This document shows positions 6,291 to 7,968 of a stretch of 7,968 nucleotides of DNA, piece after piece. The first letter of the stretch is position 1, and the number at the start of each line of letters is the position of its first letter. Below the pieces are notes generated by a model. That model was not told the DNA's origin. It did not search any database and was given only the letters and a program-made list of their open reading frames with translations. Origin of the DNA: Selenomonadaceae bacterium (GTDB lineage Bacteria; Bacillota; Negativicutes; Selenomonadales; Selenomonadaceae); contig JAEEGN010000163.1 of NCBI GenBank assembly GCA_016280345.1, positions 1 through 7,968 of the forward strand, in the 5' to 3' direction. A program made the position numbers and the translations under genes.

Positions 6291-7058
6291 ATGGACATAT
6301 CTTCGCTTACGGTGAAGGAAATCGAGGCGCGTCTGGCCGAGGGAGAGCCCTCGCTGGAGTTTCTCCAGGCCTGCGGGCAGGACAAGCGCGGCGGCGTACA
6401 GCGCCTCTGGCGGAAGTTCCAGCGGGAGCAGACGGAGCGCAGCCGGGTGAAGGCGCTTTACATGTACGAGCATACCGCTCTGGCCGAGGGGGCGGAGCTG
6501 ATCGCCGGCGTTGACGAGGCCGGCCGCGGTCCCCTGGCGGGGCCGGTAGTGGTGGCCGCGGTCATCCTGCCGGTGGACCTTTTCCTGCCGAAGCTCAACG
6601 ACTCCAAGAAGCTGTCGCCCAAAGCCCGGGACGTCCTCTACGACGAGATCTGCGAAAAGGCCATCGCCATGCACTGCTCCATCATCGACGCCGAAACCAT
6701 CGACCGCGTCAACATCTACCAGGCGACGATGAACGGGATGTACGAAGCCATCCTGGCCCTTGACCCGCCGCCGCAGAAGGTCCTCATCGACGCGGTGCGG
6801 CTGGAGAAGCTGCCGATGCCGTCGCTCTCCATCGTACAGGGCGACGCGAAGTCGGCCTCCATCGCGGCGGCCTCGATCATCGCCAAGGTCACCCGTGACC
6901 GCCTGATGGTGCAGTATGACGCCAAATACCCGGAATACGGCTTCGCCCAGCACAAGGGCTACGGTACCGCGCAGCATCTCAAGGCGCTGCGAACCTACGG
7001 GCCCTGCCCGATTCACCGGCGTTCCTTCGAGCCGGTGCGGGAAATGATGAACGGATAG
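6291..7058 (+). CDS. rnhB: Ribonuclease HII (RnhB)
   Basis: Cleaves the RNA strand of RNA-DNA hybrids and cuts at single ribonucleotides in DNA, starting ribonucleotide excision repair. The 255-residue length matches the Bacillus enzyme, including an N-terminal helical extension (about 1-65) absent from the shorter E. coli form. The catalytic acids are all present: Asp75 and Glu76 in GVDEAGRGPLAGP, Asp167 in LIDAVRL, and Asp185 in QGDAKSASIAAASIIAKVTRDR (182-203). The motif KGYGTAQH, near residue 225, is also typical. The ATG lies 6 bases after the rbgA stop; AAAGGA (6275-6280), within the end of rbgA, is the likely ribosome site, so translation is probably coupled. Confidence 0.97.
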   Translation: MDISSLTVKEIEARLAEGEPSLEFLQACGQDKRGGVQRLWRKFQREQTERSRVKALYMYEHTALAEGAELIAGVDEAGRGPLAGPVVVAAVILPVDLFLPKLNDSKKLSPKARDVLYDEICEKAIAMHCSIIDAETIDRVNIYQATMNGMYEAILALDPPPQKVLIDAVRLEKLPMPSLSIVQGDAKSASIAAASIIAKVTRDRLMVQYDAKYPEYGFAQHKGYGTAQHLKALRTYGPCPIHRRSFEPVREMMNG

Positions 7059-7094
7059 GATTGAAAGAATCCCAGCAGCAAGGAGGTCCTGGTC

Positions 7095-7968
7095 ATGCCG
7101 ATGGAAACGAATTCGACGACAATGCCGACCAATATACAGCCGGTACAACGGCCGCGCCCGGGCGCTCCGACGACGATCACCCGGCGCGGCGACACGGCGG
7201 GTTCTCCCTTTGCGCCCCGTACCGACGTCAATATCAAGAATTCCGTTTCCGATATGGCGGGCATTCTGGCGAAGGTCTCGGAAAATCAGGAAAGCACCAC
7301 CGAATCCCTCTCGCCGCAATTGCAGAAGCTGATCGACAACATCATGAAGCAGTCCTTCTCGCTGGAATCGACGCTGGCGAACGGTCTGGGCAGCAGCATG
7401 GAGAGCCAGCGCTTCGCGGTCGATCAGTTGCTGACGCTTTCCCGCCTCCTGGGACAGCTTGGTTCGCTGGCGGAACAGGGGGTCACGAATCCCCTGGACA
7501 GCGGGCTGGAGGCGGTGCTGGCGAATTTCCGGGAGCTGATCGGCAATACGGATTCCGGCGCCCTGGAACCGGCGATTCTTCATAAGCTGGCCTTCCAGCT
7601 CTTGGATACGAAGACCGTCGAGGATCTGCCGGACGAATTGAAATTCCTGCTGCTGCAGGGCGCCCAGGCGGCGCCGGCCAATTCGGAGATGAACACCGAG
7701 TCGCTGGGCTTCCTGAAGCAGCTCATGCAGTATTTCATGCCTTCGCCGGAACCGCCGGAGATGCCGGCGAAAGGGGCCGGCCGGCAAGAAGCGGAGCCTT
7801 CCGGGGCCAAAGACGCCGGCGCGGAGTCCGCGGGTCAGGACGGGACCGAAGAGGCCGCCGGTCCGAAAGCGGAGGAGCCGGCCCCCGGCGGCCGTCCGTC
7901 TTCTGCGGGCAACGCGGGGGCGGGACAATCGGCGGGGGCGAAGGGCTCCGGTCAGCCAAACGCTGCCC
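7095..7968 (+). CDS. Hypothetical protein at the ylqG position (cut by the right edge)
   Basis: An open frame of 291 codons runs off the right edge. A perfect AAGGAGGT (7080-7087) sits 7 bases before the ATG, and codon use matches the neighbours, so it is a real gene. There is no signal peptide or membrane segment. The N-terminus (1-45) is Pro/Thr-rich and probably disordered; 46-215 looks mainly helical, with SFSLESTLANGLGSSMESQR (87-106) as its most distinctive stretch; 216-291 is low-complexity Ala, Gly, Pro and Glu. Its place after rbgA-rnhB matches ylqG of Bacillus, which precedes an FlhB-like gene (ylqH). FliK-like hook-length or export-substrate proteins have similarly disordered, biased tails, so a link to the flagellar or a related export switch is possible. 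That rests on position and composition alone; no conserved FliK motif is visible. Confidence 0.85.
   Translation, partial: MPMETNSTTMPTNIQPVQRPRPGAPTTITRRGDTAGSPFAPRTDVNIKNSVSDMAGILAKVSENQESTTESLSPQLQKLIDNIMKQSFSLESTLANGLGSSMESQRFAVDQLLTLSRLLGQLGSLAEQGVTNPLDSGLEAVLANFRELIGNTDSGALEPAILHKLAFQLLDTKTVEDLPDELKFLLLQGAQAAPANSEMNTESLGFLKQLMQYFMPSPEPPEMPAKGAGRQEAEPSGAKDAGAESAGQDGTEEAAGPKAEEPAPGGRPSSAGNAGAGQSAGAKGSGQPNAA

Noticed and set aside
7058..7072. Small inverted repeat GGATT-GAAAG-AATCC after rnhB as a terminator
   Set aside because: Only five base pairs, no T-run, and it lies just before the strong ribosome site of the next gene.
3555..7928. A 1457-codon open frame on the minus strand, opposite ilvB, rbgA, rnhB and the last gene
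   Set aside because: It covers four well-supported plus-strand genes, has an Arg/His/Gln-rich product with no domain, and arises because G/C-ending codons rarely give stops in that antisense frame.

Overview
The window looks like ordinary chromosomal DNA from a GC-rich member of the Firmicutes (Bacillota). Three points suggest this. Nearly all codons end in G or C. The ribosome sites are strong AGGAGG types. The right side carries the block rbgA - rnhB - (ylqG-position gene), an order known from Bacillus and relatives. The short, archaeal/clostridial-type LeuC and LeuD fit a Clostridia or Negativicutes background; a high-GC Negativicutes is my guess, but the sequence does not settle the lineage.

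Left part (1-603): the 5' end of an unrecognised gene runs off the left edge on the minus strand, with a good ribosome site and a well-formed extended -10 promoter. It is transcribed away from the leucine genes. The 361-base divergent spacer also holds a plus-strand promoter (TTTACG-17-TATAAT), a perfect 10-base palindrome at the expected start site, and a leader of about 200 bases with no recognisable T-box.

Middle (604-5255): leuC, leuD and leuB, then ilvB. LeuC and LeuD form isopropylmalate isomerase and LeuB oxidises and decarboxylates its product, which are steps 2 and 3 of the leucine branch. IlvB makes 2-acetolactate, the precursor that feeds valine and leucine. No leuA, ilvN, ilvC or ilvD is in the window. 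A compound hairpin lies between leuB and ilvB. IlvB has Leu at the position where most biosynthetic enzymes have the Trp that governs 2-ketobutyrate preference and herbicide binding.

Right part (5256-7968): rbgA (ylqF), a GTPase of 50S ribosome assembly; rnhB, ribonuclease HII; then a gene of unknown function, cut by the right edge, with a helical middle and an Ala/Gly/Pro/Glu-rich tail. These three are tightly spaced and probably co-transcribed.

I see no tRNA, rRNA, CRISPR array, transposase or phage gene. I found no clear new biological system. The points most worth a second look are the two unrecognised genes at the edges, the control region of leuC, the leuB-ilvB hairpin, and the Trp-to-Leu change in IlvB.
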